Below are positions 1 to 11,803 of a DNA stretch of 64,000 nucleotides, piece after piece; position 1 is the first letter of the stretch, and every line of letters begins with the position of its first letter. This stretch comes from Otatea glauca (Eukaryota; Streptophyta; Magnoliopsida; Poales; Poaceae): assembly GCA_036346275.1 (NCBI GenBank), contig CM070711.1:49663435-49727434 (forward strand). Reading direction: 5' to 3'. The notes under the pieces are model-generated. The model was not told where the DNA came from and ran no database searches. It was given only the letters and a program-made list of their open reading frames with translations. Made by a program: the position numbers and the translations under genes.

Positions 1-748
1 TTGTTCCTCTCAAAGTTCTCAAGTTCTCATGCATAGCATTAATCCACGATTCATCTGATAATGCATGAGAAACATCTTCGGCTCAAAGGAGGCAACGAAG
101 GCAGAGTGGAGGCAGAATCGGACAAACCTGATTTTGAGCGAGTGACGCGCTCAAACAGATCACCAATGATCCGATCGGTGGATGAGCTTTCGGATATGAC
201 GGGAGGACCGTAAGCGTATGGCCTCTACCTCATGCACGTAAGAGGTAGGAGCAGAGCCACTCACCAAGGAGAGTCTCAAGGCAAGGGTGGTCACTCCGAG
301 GTGCGTAAATGGAAACAGAGGCACCTCGGTATAGAGGGAACTGGATCCGTGGAACACCATCATCTCCATCATCCTCATCTTCTACAAAGATGGTCTCGAG
401 GGATAAGAAGAGCTCAAACATCGTGTCTAGCTCCGGGCTAGCCTCATCGAAGGTCACATCACAGTCTCTATGATCCTATGCGCATCAACACCTGCACTTA
501 TAGTTACGAGAAGAAGTCGAGTAACCTAGAAAGATACCATCGAAGAGCGAGACTCAAACTTATCTAGGTTACTGACTTCAAGATAAAACACTTGCAACCG
601 AAAACGCGAAAATGAGACACACCGGGCTTTCGCCCATACCTCAACTCATAAGAAGTGCGATGCAAATGTGCTCTCAAAAACACGCGATTAGAAACATGGC
701 AAGCAAGAGCTATAGCCTCACCCAAAACTTCCTAGAGTATCAGACTGC

Positions 749-1305
749 CTAGCATCGTCCCGCCATCTCAACCGTGGTCCTGTTCTTCCTTTCCACTACG
801 CCATTCTCACGAGGAGCGAGGGAGAAGAGAACCGATGCTCTAAACCAGACTCCACACAAAACTCTCAAAGTAGGAATTCTTGAACTCCGTGCCATTATCA
901 CTGCAGATAGCTCGTAATGCACCGGGAGCTCAATAGACAACCCATCGATCAAACCCCAAGTGAGAAAAGTCTCATCCTTCGAGGCCATGAAGAATACCCA
1001 AGAGTATCTAGAAAATCATCAACGATGACAAGAACATACCACTTCCCTCCCGCCGATCGCACTCTAGCCGGACCAACAAAGGTCCATATGTAAAAGCTGT
1101 CCTGTGCATCACCATCACTACGGTGATCGGAGGATGAGAAGCAAGAACCATCTTGCCATGTCGGCAAGGAGAGCAAACTAAGTCTTTGACCATCTTGAGT
1201 TTGGGTAAACCCGAATGAGATCATGGTCGCTAACTCGGTCAAATGATCAAAACCAATGTGACCAAGTCTCCTATGCCGTAAGGAGAGATCACGGACTCGA
1301 AGCAA
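749..1305 (-). pseudogene. Copia GAG-pre-integrase and integrase core remnant
   Basis: Minus-strand translation shows the GAG-pre-integrase motif H-R-R-L-G-H near 1265-1250. Nearer 800 is the integrase signature N-G-V-V-E-R-K-N-R-T, followed by V-E-M-A. These are hallmark Copia pol motifs; in a live element the integrase inserts the cDNA into host DNA. The motifs fall in two overlapping frames (949-1305 and 749-988) separated by frameshifts, so the protein cannot be made as one chain. Confidence 0.8.
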
Positions 1306-3399
1306 TCAAACATCGAAGAGAGTCTCCGAAGAAGCGTAAAAATCAGCACGAAAGACTCTCCCAAATCTAGAAATCCCAAGAACTAACCCTCCCGATGAAT
1401 CAAGGATTCTACAGCATTACTCTTGAAGCTTACCTCGAAAGAGTCATCGATAAGTTGAGAAACAGAGAGCAGATTGTATTGCGACTTACTTACTAAGGCA
1501 ACATCTTTAAGAATGAAATTTTGGTTAATGCAGATGGTACCTTTAGCAATGACTCTACTCAAGATGCATCCCCAAAAGTGATTAACTCATCACCGGGGCT
1601 CGGACTAGGAAGAGAACTAACGAGAATCTCCGGTCATATGACGAGAACAACCGAGTCAACAATCCAAACATCGCCCTTCCCATCCGACGAACTCCGATCA
1701 AGACACAAGAGAGAAAGATGACTCAAGATCGGGGATAGAGTGAAGACTTAGGAACCCAATATTGAACCATACGACACCTCGCAGTACCACCACGTAAGAA
1801 GATCGACTCGAGTGTCTCTCTGACGCCAACTCTCACACGATCAGAGCAACTCGTAGATAATCTAGAGTCAAACGGGTTGGCACGCCGTGGTGCAAAAGCC
1901 GACCATCCCAAGAAGGCTGCTCGATCTCCTACCGAAAACACCTCACGCCACGATATCTACCTCGATGGGAAAACGAGGAATATCAAGAGGACGGCGGAAA
2001 GATCGACTCACGAACAGCTCCGTGACTAAAACTCAAGAACTAGCATGAAAACCAAGTCCCGGACGCCCCCAAAACAGCGACTCTCTAACTCGCCTAGAAG
2101 CGGTGTGTGTCTTAGGAGCACTCAAAGTCCGGGATGACCACGAATACCCCTAAGAGCAGCAACACGCCACACCGAGTGATCTTGGCGCTGAAGCGTAAAT
2201 CTACTAGGTGACCATCCTTCTTACTGAAGGTGCATGTGTACTTCGCCTTGCTAGAGGCGTAGCAATAGGAGTAACACCCTTCCGTCAAGTCCTATGGACA
2301 ACCCCAAAGAGACCTAAACACGGTGGTACTCACTCAGGGAGCTACCACAATCTCACCACTCTTGCAGCCAAGACTATGGTGGGAGGATGCGCCGAGCGTG
2401 CTCCAAGGATCAAATCCTAGACCTTGATTGAATCTACTAATCTTGGATTGGTCTAGAATAAGATTGAGCTTCTTCTTGCTCTCCAACAAACTTCTCGAGA
2501 GTGCTCATAAGATACCGCAATCTCGGAAGAAAGAAGCACAAGAAGAACAGGGGAAGGAGAGGAAGAAGAACCGTAAAGATGAGCTCTCTCAAGACGTGCA
2601 TTTTTCTCCTCAAGACGGCCGCCTCAATCTTGAGGGCCTTACAAGAAACGCAAGGAGCATCTCTAATTCTATGGGCTTGGTCTTCTAATTTCTTCCTAAG
2701 CTCGACATGGATTTTATCCAAGTCCCCACAATCTCAAGACATCGCAAGCAATATTTTTGTGACTTATCTAGTAAGTCCTTAGCAAGTTTAGCACACTTGA
2801 CATTCAGTGGTTTCATTGTCAAGTTTTAATTGCTTACCCTCACATGAGCCGACCGGATCCTTAGAAGCATGTGATTCAAGTTCATTGTTTCTAGCGAAAG
2901 CTTCCTAAGGTGTTCGCCATGGCATCAATTTCGCAAGCAATTTAGGGCAATTAGAGCATGATGGAGTGGAGTGAGCATGAAGAAAACTAGCCTCAACAGA
3001 ATAGCATCAACGTAACTAGTGCTAGCATTCTTCAACCTAAGACCATCAAGTTCAACAAGCACACTATCATGTATGGTCCTTAGGTTCTCCAACTCCACAA
3101 GAATAGCATCACACAAAGAGCAATCATCGGTGACTCGGGAGGAGAAGATCTAAGTGAAGCTAACTCCCGAGTCAAGGTACCTACTTCTTTCTCAAGCTCA
3201 GTACACCTAGCTCTAGCTCTAGCATGAAATTTTCCTAATTTGCGTAAAGCTTCGTTGAGCTGGTCATAGGAGGGTACCTCGTCCGAGTCAGAGTCGCCAT
3301 GAAGCACATGCCGAGAAGTCGTTGGTGTCGCTGATGTCGCTGATGTCGTTGGTGTCGCCATGAAGCACATGCCGAGAAGTCGCCGCCGCCTTTCTTCTC

Positions 3400-4458
3400 T
3401 TGCGGATCATCCTCGCCTCGTCGCTCCATGTCTCCGTGTCGGAGAGGTTGATGTCGCAAGCGCGGCAAGGACGCGTGGAAGAGCTTCTTGTTCTTGGAGA
3501 AGTTGCGGTACTTCTTCTCGTCCGCTTACGAACCGGAGGCTTCTTGTTGCGGTTCTTGTCGGTGTAGTCGTTTTGCCCGAACCGCCAACGCTATTCTTGC
3601 CCTTCTCCAGCTTGGGATAGTTCGCCCAATGTGGTTGGGGCCACCACACTCGAAGCAGTGATCATGCCACCTCTCTTCCTCTCTCTCACCCTCTTGTATG
3701 CATGAGAAAACTTATGGCGAGAAGAGCAAGCTCATTTTCTCGAAATTTTTCCAGCTTGGTCATCGCTAGCTCGCAAAGGGCGGAAAGAGAGAAACCAATA
3801 GAAGGATCAAGAAGAAGATCCAATGGGATCGGTGACCAAAGCCATCGATCGAGATTTCGTCTTCCGAGAGACGACATCGATCTCATGAGTCTTGAGGCGG
3901 AATAAAGCCCGCCAAGAGTCGAGTCGATAAGTCGGTGGTGTCCTTGATGGTGGTCACCTTCATCTCCCAAACCCAAGGTCGAGTGCGGTCAAGAAATGCC
4001 GAGCATTGTCCGAGTCGGGTATATGCAACCAACCGCCGGAGGTCGCCAAAATCTTTGTAAACCGACCAAAACACTCGCCGAGACTCTCACCAGCGCTGAT
4101 CAAACTTGTTGTACTCGCGCTTGAACTGTCTCGCCTCACGCCTTGATTTGAGTAGAGCCCTCATGGTAAGCATCAAGGGTTACCCAAATCTCGTGAGCGG
4201 AGCGAAGGTGAGAAATCCTATCATACTCACATGCGCTAAGACCTCATGAGAATGTTCCTTGCCTTAGCATTCGCCTCAACGCCAACCATATTGATGGCCG
4301 TGACATTTTCATCAGCAGGAACCTCATACGGGAGTTTCACCTTCTGCCATATCAGGTAGCCCTGGGCAGTGATGTATGACTCCATCCGGGACTTCCAAAA
4401 GGAAAATCAACTCCATTAAAGATTGGAGGCTTGGTGGAATATTTGTCCGTCGCCATGG
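3400..4458 (-). pseudogene. Copia gag remnant
   Basis: A minus-strand ATG at about 4456 opens a frame beginning M-A-T-D-K-Y-S-T-K-P-P, then F-N-G-V-D-F, like the start of Copia gag (UBN2 type). Frameshifts appear within about 60 codons. Near 3655-3610 a knuckle-like C-F-E-C-G-G-P-N-H is visible, but the last cysteine is lost to a frameshift. Gag would package retrotransposon RNA. At 3294-3381 a short segment (T-C-G-C-C-A-T-G-A-A-G-C and following) is repeated at about 60-bp spacing, a small internal tandem duplication. Confidence 0.7.
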
Positions 4459-4494
4459 CTCTTGAGACCGGTCAAGATCTATGGAAGAGCAAAA

Positions 4495-4509
4495 CCGGCT
4501 CTGATACCA
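4495..4509 (-). other. Retrotransposon primer-binding site (initiator tRNA-Met)
   Basis: The minus strand reads TGGTATCAGAGCCGG, the standard primer site complementary to the 3' end of initiator tRNA-Met used by plant Copia elements. It lies two bases inside the LTR edge at 4512, which fixes element polarity as minus strand and marks 4512 as the inner end of the 5' LTR. Confidence 0.85.
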
Positions 4510-4511
4510 AT

Positions 4512-6309
4512 TGAAGGACCGAGATGGCGAACAGAGGGGGGGTGAATGGTCGCAAAATAAAAATTCCCCCAAAATACTCCAACAAAAACCTCGACAAGAT
4601 CGTTTAAAAAGAATTGTGAAAAACCCGAAAAACTAGACAACTATGTGTACCCTAAGCTTGCATGGATAAGTGCCATAAAATATGTGGGGATTTTTGAGTC
4701 ACAATCCTGGTTGTCTAGTGTCCAAGATAAAGAGGAATCAATTCAAACTCTTGCTTTTAGAAAGGACATCAATTCAAATCACAAAAGTCACTTTCGAAAA
4801 GCAAAAGCAGGATTTCCAGAACTTGTCCTCAATTTGCACAGGAGGTTGGTGGGTTTCTGTAGCTCACAAAATTTTGAGACTTTTTCTCCCTGTGAGCATC
4901 AGAGTCTTGAAGAACTCCACCAAATTTCTCCTCAAAAAGCCTTACAGAAAAAACACGAAAAATCGAAGAACACAGTCTGGTCAAGAACTTCGAGCAGAAC
5001 GTTTGGGGCTCGGTTTTCACCTCATGGCGCCCAAACGGTACAACAAGTGAACTCCAAAATTTTTCTGCAAGCGGATATCAGAGTCCCGCACCTCCTCCAA
5101 GAAGAATCACTCAAAAAGGATTTTTCTATATTTTTACAAAAATCAAACACTGACTGCTGCGCGAAGAACAAGTTCAGAACAAAGTTGGAACTTGAAAGAA
5201 AAGATGTTCTCTACTCAATCCAAGAGTGCAAAAGAGATGTAAAACCATATGAACACACTCAAAACATCCAAGAACAGCAGCATTTAGAAGGAGGGGAGGC
5301 AAATCCAAATTACTTGAAAGTAAATTGCGGGAATGTAATTGTGGGAAAGTAAATGCTGAATTTAAATTGCGTAAAGTAAAGACATAATGTAAATGCGCAA
5401 AATAAATTCAGAGGTGGATGAATAAAACTTTCATTTCTGGAAGGAGAGGTTACAAAGCCTCACTATTCATGTGGGCAAAGCTCAAATGAGCATCAAAAAC
5501 CTCAACACCTTCAAGGGAAGGAGGCTACCCTCCACCCCTATTTATACTACTCTTGGGCCACCTACCACCCTTGGATGAGTCCTCAACCCTAGAGCACTCA
5601 TCTAAGGGCTAGGATTAACCCACACACACAGCCATGCAAGGGCTAACCCAAACCCACACACATACCGGGTTTTCTTGCACGGTTTTCAAAGCATACTACC
5701 TAGACCCGCTAACCTATCAACTAGACCTCAATTCGACGGTCCTCATTGATCCACGCGCATCTAGCTAGCATCATCTCCTTTCCTTGTCTTCTTGACTTGC
5801 CCGACTCCGCCTCCGATCATCTTCCGCGATCTCCCAACCGTCTGGACCTCCGACGCCTCGCCTAGTCCCGGCCATCCTTCGCCTCACCATGACCTAGCAC
5901 CGTCGTCCTGCAACCATCAAAAACAAGGAAACTCCTCACATAGCAATGCCCACAAAGATGTGCAATAAACCATCCAACTCATCACTACCGCGTCCATACG
6001 ACCGCATCGCCACTCTGGCAGAGACAACTCAAATTGCTTCATTTTGAAAATCAATCCAAATCAAACTCAAACTTGAGCACACCTTGCTCAAATAAAGTCA
6101 AATACTCATCACAAACATGGATGGACCTCCACATGGTCCTTCATAAGGACATCCTTCACCATACATTACCACACGCTGAAATTTTCCCCACCGTCAAATT
6201 TCTCTATTTGATTCCACATCATTGACATCGATCTTGATTTTGTACTACCTGATGTTTTATCGACCTTCTCACAAATCTAATTAATTCGCCTTAGCTTTGA
6301 TATCACTTG
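4512..6309 (-). repeat. 5' LTR of the Copia element (outer end uncertain)
   Basis: Next to the primer site the plus strand begins TGAAGGACCGAG, which is the LTR 3' end (...TTCA) on the minus strand. Parts of it (about 5840-5965) reappear in opposite orientation at about 24,765-24,890, supporting a repeated LTR. The outer end is placed near 6309 because of a CA there, but no partner LTR or target duplication is visible. Open frames at 4645-5352 and 4682-5050 lie inside this LTR and have no protein-like features. Confidence 0.6.
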
Positions 6310-6819
6310 TCACACTCTGATACCCCTTCTTATGTGCAATAGCCCCTCGGATTGGATCAGAGTTTTGTAAGATAAGGCACGAGCGTGCACGGTCTCAAGA
6401 ATGAAGAAGATGAATCTCATAGAGAACCAAAATAACAACGTTGAAGCAACCACAACGAGAGAGAAATATTTAGTGAAGACGATCACAAATTTTTTTAGAA
6501 CAACCTCAAAAGAGAAAGGGATTGTTACTCTCTCACAACTTCTTGAACCGTTTAGGATATTTGGATCCTTACCTTATACAAGATTCTAGTGCTAAAGAAT
6601 AACTTAACTCTAATCCTCTTGTGCAGCTCTTGCTTCTTGGTTGCTTAGGTTCTTCGTGACCACCCCTTAGATTTATATAGCCTCCCTAGTTCTCATCCAA
6701 AGCAAGTAGGAATCCTAGTCCTATTAGGATTAGGAATTTAATCCTATTATGATTTATCTAGCACACAATTTCAAATCCTAAAAAACTAGATATGAGTTAC
6801 CATATTTAACACTAACACA
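6310..6819. other. Unassigned repeat-like sequence
   Basis: AT-rich sequence between the Copia LTR and the RX repeat. It includes a minus-strand TATA-like stretch near 6675-6690 and resembles LTR promoter DNA, but no partner copy, ends or coding frame could be found. Confidence 0.3.
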
Positions 6820-7517
6820 AACTAAAACATTGCATCTCCATCAGTTCTCCTGATGTAAACACTTTGCCTACTCCACTTGGAACTATCGTGGAAACATGCC
6901 ACCTTGTTTAATGGCTGAAACATTTGGACGACCGTCCAACTTGTCCTAGTTGTGGATGAGGATCCATTATTTCTTGAATTCATAGGGAAGGTTCAGATAG
7001 CCAAAAATTAAAATTGAACTTCCAATGTCGTTATAGCTGAGACCATGGATATTCCCCAATGCAAAAATGAAGAAAGTAAGGGCTGACACTTAATTTGAGA
7101 TCTTTGGCCAGCAAAAAAGTAATTGCGACTCGTATCTTCTTGCTAGTAACTAATTGCTGGGAGACTTTTTATTATGCTTGTGAGGTATTAAAATATATAT
7201 TGAGCCAGTACTAAGAGGTATTAAAAATTTAAAAGGTTGAGTTACCAAGAGGTATAAGAGTTCAATTAAAGATAATTTAGTGATACCTCTCTCAAGGATG
7301 GTAAAAAATCTAAGTTGCTGGATCATTAGGTACGTGCGTGGCTCTATCTTTGTACCCCTCGTCGAAGCTTCAAACAAAAATAATCAGAAGAAAATCAACT
7401 AGTTCCAAGAAAACAGAGAAGAGACAGATGCAAGTATACATGTACATAAGCAGCGAGGTTATAGTAACCTCATTGATCTTTAATAGAGGTGGTTATAGTC
7501 ACCTCATTGGTCTTTAA
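6820..7517. repeat. RX repeat copy, left part
   Basis: From about 6825 the sequence parallels 51,786-52,075 (shared runs such as ATTGCATCTCCATCAGTTCT and CTTGTCCTAG). It is therefore a copy of the dispersed family that recurs at 16.6, 25.8, 28.2, 43.4, 50.0 and 57.6 kb. A segment of about 165 bp at 7160-7325 is absent from other copies and lies between two TTGCTGG repeats, as expected for a small insertion. At 7458-7526 a unit of about 34 bp ending TAGAGGTGG is duplicated in tandem. The class of RX is unknown. Confidence 0.6.
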
Positions 7518-8760
7518 TAGAGGTGGGCATCGAGTTGGACTTTTTTGGACCATCCCAAGGCACGGCGGGTACGGTTCGGTCCAAAGCCCCGCCCAACAAG
7601 AATTGGGCCGTGCGGCACGTCCCGATACTGTAGCTTGGGCCATGCCGGCACGGCATGGCCATTTGGGCCAGGTCCGTGCCGACATGCACAGTGGTGGCAC
7701 ATCAGCACGGCCGGGCACGCCGGCACGAAGCACGCCACAGCATGGAGTCATTGCCGCGGGTTCGCGGTAGGGCACGCCAGCCGCGACAGGGAGGCGGGGG
7801 AGAGCGCGTACCATAGCCATGTTGTGCCTGTTGCCGTTGCCGTCTTCGTTTCTGTTGCCTTCGTCGTCATCGTCGTGCCCATTGCCATCGCCGCCGTCGT
7901 CATGCCCACCTCGGCTCCCGCCGCCACCGACCACGATGCCCACAGCCTCATCTTCCGCCTCAGCCCCTCCACCGTGGTCGTGGTGGCCGCCTTGGCCACA
8001 CCTTGGCCCCTCTGCTCCACCCCACCGTGCACGCGTCTCGGAGCGTCCGCCACCTCCCGTCGTGGCCCGCCACCATGGCCGTCGCGCGCACCGTGCCCAC
8101 TGCTAGGGCCACTGTGAGGAGGTGGCTTCTGTTGAGGAGGTGGCTTTTGGAGGAGAGGAAGGAGTGGCGTGGAGGTCCGGCCGAGTTGGAGAGGAGCGCC
8201 GTGGGGGAGAGCGAAATGCTGCAGTTCTCCTGGTATGGCTGGGCTTGCTCCTTCATGCGCAGTTGCTGGAAGGAGATGGAGGCCGCGGTGACTCAGTGAC
8301 CGAAATTGCAAGCAAGGCACAAGGCGAACTCAGGACATTGAATGGCAGCCATGTGTGAGTGGAAAGGGATAGGCGAGCTCACCCAAGGTTCTTTCTCGTG
8401 GAAGAGCGGCTCGCTGCCTTGTTTCGGCTCTGGCAAGCTCGCAGCAGAGGGAAGCAAACGTGTAGCAAGCAAAAGGCAAGGTGGGAGGCTTCAGTGGCTT
8501 TATGGCGATGCACTGGAGTGGTTGGAGCCAAGGCATGGGCAAGGGGCGTAGCTCGCGAGGGTCAGGGCGCCTGCGGCCGCATGGCGCCAAAGCGCTGCGT
8601 GCTGCCAAAGCGGTGGCATGGGTGCAGAGAGGAATGAGAAGGGGGAGAGAGGAGAGGGGAAGGGGCTAGGGTGGTTGGAAAGTGGGCCCCCTGACCGATG
8701 GATCCCAGAGGCAGAGACAGCAGAGTGGCACTTCATAGAATGTGTCGCGTGAGTACTGTA
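7518..8760. other. GC-rich block without a recognisable gene
   Basis: A strongly GC-rich stretch, open in several overlapping frames on both strands (for example 7545-8117 plus and 7748-8320 minus). The translations are low-complexity (proline, alanine and histidine rich) with no domain, which is expected of GC-rich noncoding DNA. Its first 200 bp resemble the GGCACGGC-rich ends of the hAT-like elements at 43.6 and 50.3 kb. Captured host gene sequence cannot be excluded. Confidence 0.4.
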
Positions 8761-9037
8761 GCTCGAGAGAGGAATGGCATGACTGCGGTTGGTAGTTGAA
8801 GTGATCGGAAATTTGACTTCGGCTACTCTAAAATTTCTGGAAATTTTTGTGTAGGTAGAACAGGAAATGTAGTTTCCATTTGCATTGGTTTCCTTCAATT
8901 CCCTACTGTGGTTTGCAAATGAAAAAAATCCCAAATTTTGGTAAGTTGTCATACTGTTTTTGAATTTTTGAGGCACTTAAATGATGAGAAAAAATTCTGG
9001 AAAATTTATATTTGCATATCTTTTGAGTCCTAGTACT

Positions 9038-9186
9038 GCTCCTCGAGACTTCTTCTCCTCCACTTTCTTTAGTTGCAACTCGGTTGTAATACCATACTTT
9101 GTTGTGTTCTATTTCGCTGGGCATCTTGACAATGCATTGCTTTTCTGTCCAGATAGTTCCATCTTTTTCGTTAGTTGCTTCTCCCA
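9038..9186. repeat. 150-bp direct repeat, copy 1
   Basis: Bases 9038-9186 recur almost identically, in the same orientation, at about 11,407-11,558 (shared start CTGCTCCTCGAGACTTCTTC). The minus strand is open and would encode a charged peptide containing V-W-Y-Y-N-R-V, which I cannot assign. The two copies bracket about 2.2 kb that includes organelle-like DNA. Confidence 0.75.
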
Positions 9187-9339
9187 GGGCCATGTTTCCC
9201 GAGAGAGACTGCCTTCTCTCAAGCCAGCAGTCTTATACTTCTAGTCGACTGCTCTATGACAATCTGACCTCTTTCTGGGCTCGCTCGCTGCGTCACGCCC
9301 GACCAATTCAGTCAAAATCGAAAAAACGATGTTTCCTTG

Positions 9340-11300
9340 AAAAAGTCTAAGAAATAGTAGTAGTAGTAGTCAAAAAGTGCACTTCTTCCATATATTTCGG
9401 TTCCCTTTCCCCCGGATCAATGAAGAAGGGAGAAGTTAGTTGATTCTTCCGAAGAACCGGAAGCGAACCGCTATACCGGGCGAGGGACGGAAAAGAAATC
9501 GCTCCAAGAAAGATATTGGGGTTCCCAATGCTTCTCCACGCCCAACGAGATGCGCCAACCTCGGGATGCTTTACTCCTAACCCCACGACGGTTCCGAGAC
9601 GGAGCTTAACCTGAGTCTCGGTTAAGAACGGCGATGATCTACGTTTCACACGGCGCACGATTCCATGGATAGTTTCATTCGAGATCGTGATGGAGGACAT
9701 AGATTACGATCATCGGCTTTGATCTTGCCACTAGGCATTTGATTAGGACATTGCACAATGATCCGAACTCTTTGTCGCATATCGAAGGCTAGAGACTAGA
9801 CTGTTCCGGTCCCTTTGGGCTCTTAAAAAGAATATGCTGTTCTCTTTCCTCTTGCTATCGAATCAGCTATTGGTAATATCATAGGTAAGAATGAAGCCAA
9901 TGCAATGCTGGCGAAAGGTGTCGAAGGAATTGAATCAATAGTAGGAGCCTGATGCAGCCTTTTGAACTCTGGGATGGGAGTCCCTTCCAAGACTGGACCA
10001 AAAGCTTATCTCTTTCATCTCAATTTAACATTTTCCGAAACGCGGCTAGACCGAGGCAGAGCAAGAGTGCAGCTTCAACCGATCCCCGGCGACATCTTTT
10101 AGGCCGATGTTGGGCGTATCAGCGAGTACTAAGAGTCCTCTCACTACCAACCAGCAGACATCATCATATGGCTGGGTCTTGCCGGTATCAACAACGAGAA
10201 AGAAGAACCAAATGGAAACAGCAACTAACTATGGCTCCTCTTTCCTGGATTTCTAGTGGAATCCTCTTCTCCACCCCGCGATCCATAGTTTTTCGGCAAA
10301 ACTCGCTATAAGCTCCTTAAAACGAGCTAGAACCACGTCAATTGAATTCAAGGAACGCTACCCGCCTAAAAAGGGAAAAAACACTTAGCTTAGTATAGCT
10401 CATTTTTTGCGTTAAGCTCATAAGAAGAGATAGGGTCTTTATACTGGACCAGTAACGAGAGACTAGAGCTGACTTGGAAAGAGCAGAGGCGGTTTCGATT
10501 GTAGTGGCGGGGACAAAGCGAGAGTAGCTGACAGGAGACAAGTCAAAGAGCTAAGAATAAAAGAAAGAAGCAAAGACTCATTCATATAATAATGTACGCT
10601 TACACTACAAAGTCTGAATATGGTAAGTTTACCATATCTTATAGTATGAAGAGTAATAACGGTGATGTATCCTTTACTATAATGAAAGCTATCACCTTTA
10701 GAGAGGGTGGTATTGATTTACCAATCGTAGATATGATTTCACAAATAGTGAGAGCTAAAGGTGAAGAATACGATGAATCAGAACTAACCGGCATTTATCT
10801 TCGACAGGCTTCCAGGGAAAAGGAAGAAAATTACACTCGATCTTGTTGGCAATGGCACTCCAACAAGCTCGGCAGGGGGAAAACAAAGAGAATGCCTAGA
10901 ATACAGAGGGCGGAAGCGAGAATCATCTTTTTCTTTTTTTAAGTTTCCGAAAAAACTGAAAAAGCTTATATTATATATAGTATCTGGCATGCTTTGCTTT
11001 AGCATAGGGCTAAAAAGAAGCTCTATAAGCTGAAATATAGTACCCATCAACTTCACTAATACAACCCCCAGAGGGCATAGAATAGGAGTGAGCTTCTCCG
11101 GTGCTACTTACCCTGCTTCACCCGGTTGGCGTAGATAGCTATTTATTGCTTTCCTTGCACTTGCTGGTTTTCCATGCTCTTGCACTGAGGTAAGCATTCA
11201 AATAGCAAAGCAAGGGATAAAATATGGTATGTACTTTTTTAATCCAGGCCGTTTGAAGCAGACAGCTTTCTCGAGAGTCGCCTATGATTGCTTACACACT
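9340..11300. other. Organelle-like (probably mitochondrial) DNA, segment 1
   Basis: The base composition and the many short unrelated frames differ from the surrounding transposon DNA and resemble plant mitochondrial intergenic sequence. Best support comes from the group II intron end in the companion segment and a plasmid-like reading frame at 10,592. No standard mitochondrial gene was recognised here, so the assignment is inference. Confidence 0.4.
10592..10942 (+). pseudogene. Short ORF, possibly a mitochondrial-plasmid DNA polymerase remnant
   Basis: A 116-codon frame whose first 80 residues look like real protein (mixed hydrophobic and charged, with G-G-I-D-L-P-I and A-K-G-E-E-Y-D-E-S). 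After about residue 82 it drifts into low-complexity sequence ending in phenylalanines. The start recalls family-B DNA polymerases of plant mitochondrial linear plasmids, but no catalytic motif is present and the resemblance is only from memory. If correct, this is an N-terminal fragment about one tenth of the usual length. Confidence 0.3.
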
Positions 11301-11406
11301 CTACATTACACCATAATGGTACTCTCTCCAAGGGATGGTTTGAGATACTAATAGAATACAACTTATACTAATACAATACCCTTCCCGTCTGCAGCTTCTC
11401 CCCGCG

Positions 11407-11803
11407 CTGCTCCTCGAGACTTCTTCTCCTCCACTTTCTTTAGTTGCAACTCGGTTGTAATACCATACTTTGTTGTGTTCTATTTCGCTGGGCATCCTGA
11501 CAATGCATTGCTTTTTTGTCCAGATACTTCCATCTTTTTTGTTAGTTGCTTCTCCATAACCTTCACAGCCTTTAATCTAGCCCTCTGCTGAGTCCCAGTC
11601 CTACCACCTCCCCTGTTTTCAGTCGGAGTACCACGACCACACCTGGACTCATTATCGTGCTTATTTAGCTCGAACCATTCTGTTAACATGGTCCGCTTAG
11701 CATGGTCACTATCAATTACCTCTTGAAGACGAATCGGGATTCCATCTAGAGAAAGGTACCGAATGGAACTAGTGAATGTGTTCGCTTCTTTTCCACCAAG
11801 CAC
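11407..11803 (-). other. Second 150-bp repeat copy plus a transposon-like coding fragment
   Basis: 11,407-11,558 repeats 9038-9186. It is joined to a minus-strand frame (11,803-11,480) encoding a peptide with Y-L-S-L-D-G-I-P-I-R-L-Q and T-M-L-T-E-W-F-E-L-N-K. The latter recalls a segment of plant Helitron Rep/helicase proteins, but this is a weak match from memory and the frame soon becomes arginine/glycine rich. It is nuclear-type sequence between two organelle-like blocks. Confidence 0.35.

Larger units (their letters stand above)
1..4511 (-). mobile_element. Degenerate Ty1-copia retrotransposon, internal region (runs off left edge)
   Basis: Read on the minus strand this region follows Copia order: primer site at 4495-4509, gag from about 4455, a CCHC-like knuckle near 3650, GAG-pre-integrase and integrase at 1305-749, and the start of reverse transcriptase at the left edge, where conceptual translation gives a stretch resembling W-I-N-A-M-H-E-E-L-E. 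Every domain is interrupted by stops and frameshifts, so this is a dead copy. The gag and LTR style suggests the large SIRE/Maximus-like Copia group; that lineage call is inference. The 3' half (most of RT, RNase H, 3' LTR) lies outside the window. Confidence 0.85.

Noticed and set aside
4645..5352. 235-codon open frame on the plus strand
   Set aside because: It lies inside the Copia LTR, antisense to the element. Composition is lysine and serine rich without any domain, and there is no splice or promoter context.
7545..8320. Two overlapping 190-codon frames on opposite strands
   Set aside because: GC-rich DNA lacks stop codons by composition. The translations are low-complexity histidine, alanine and proline stretches, and neither shows a domain or splice logic.
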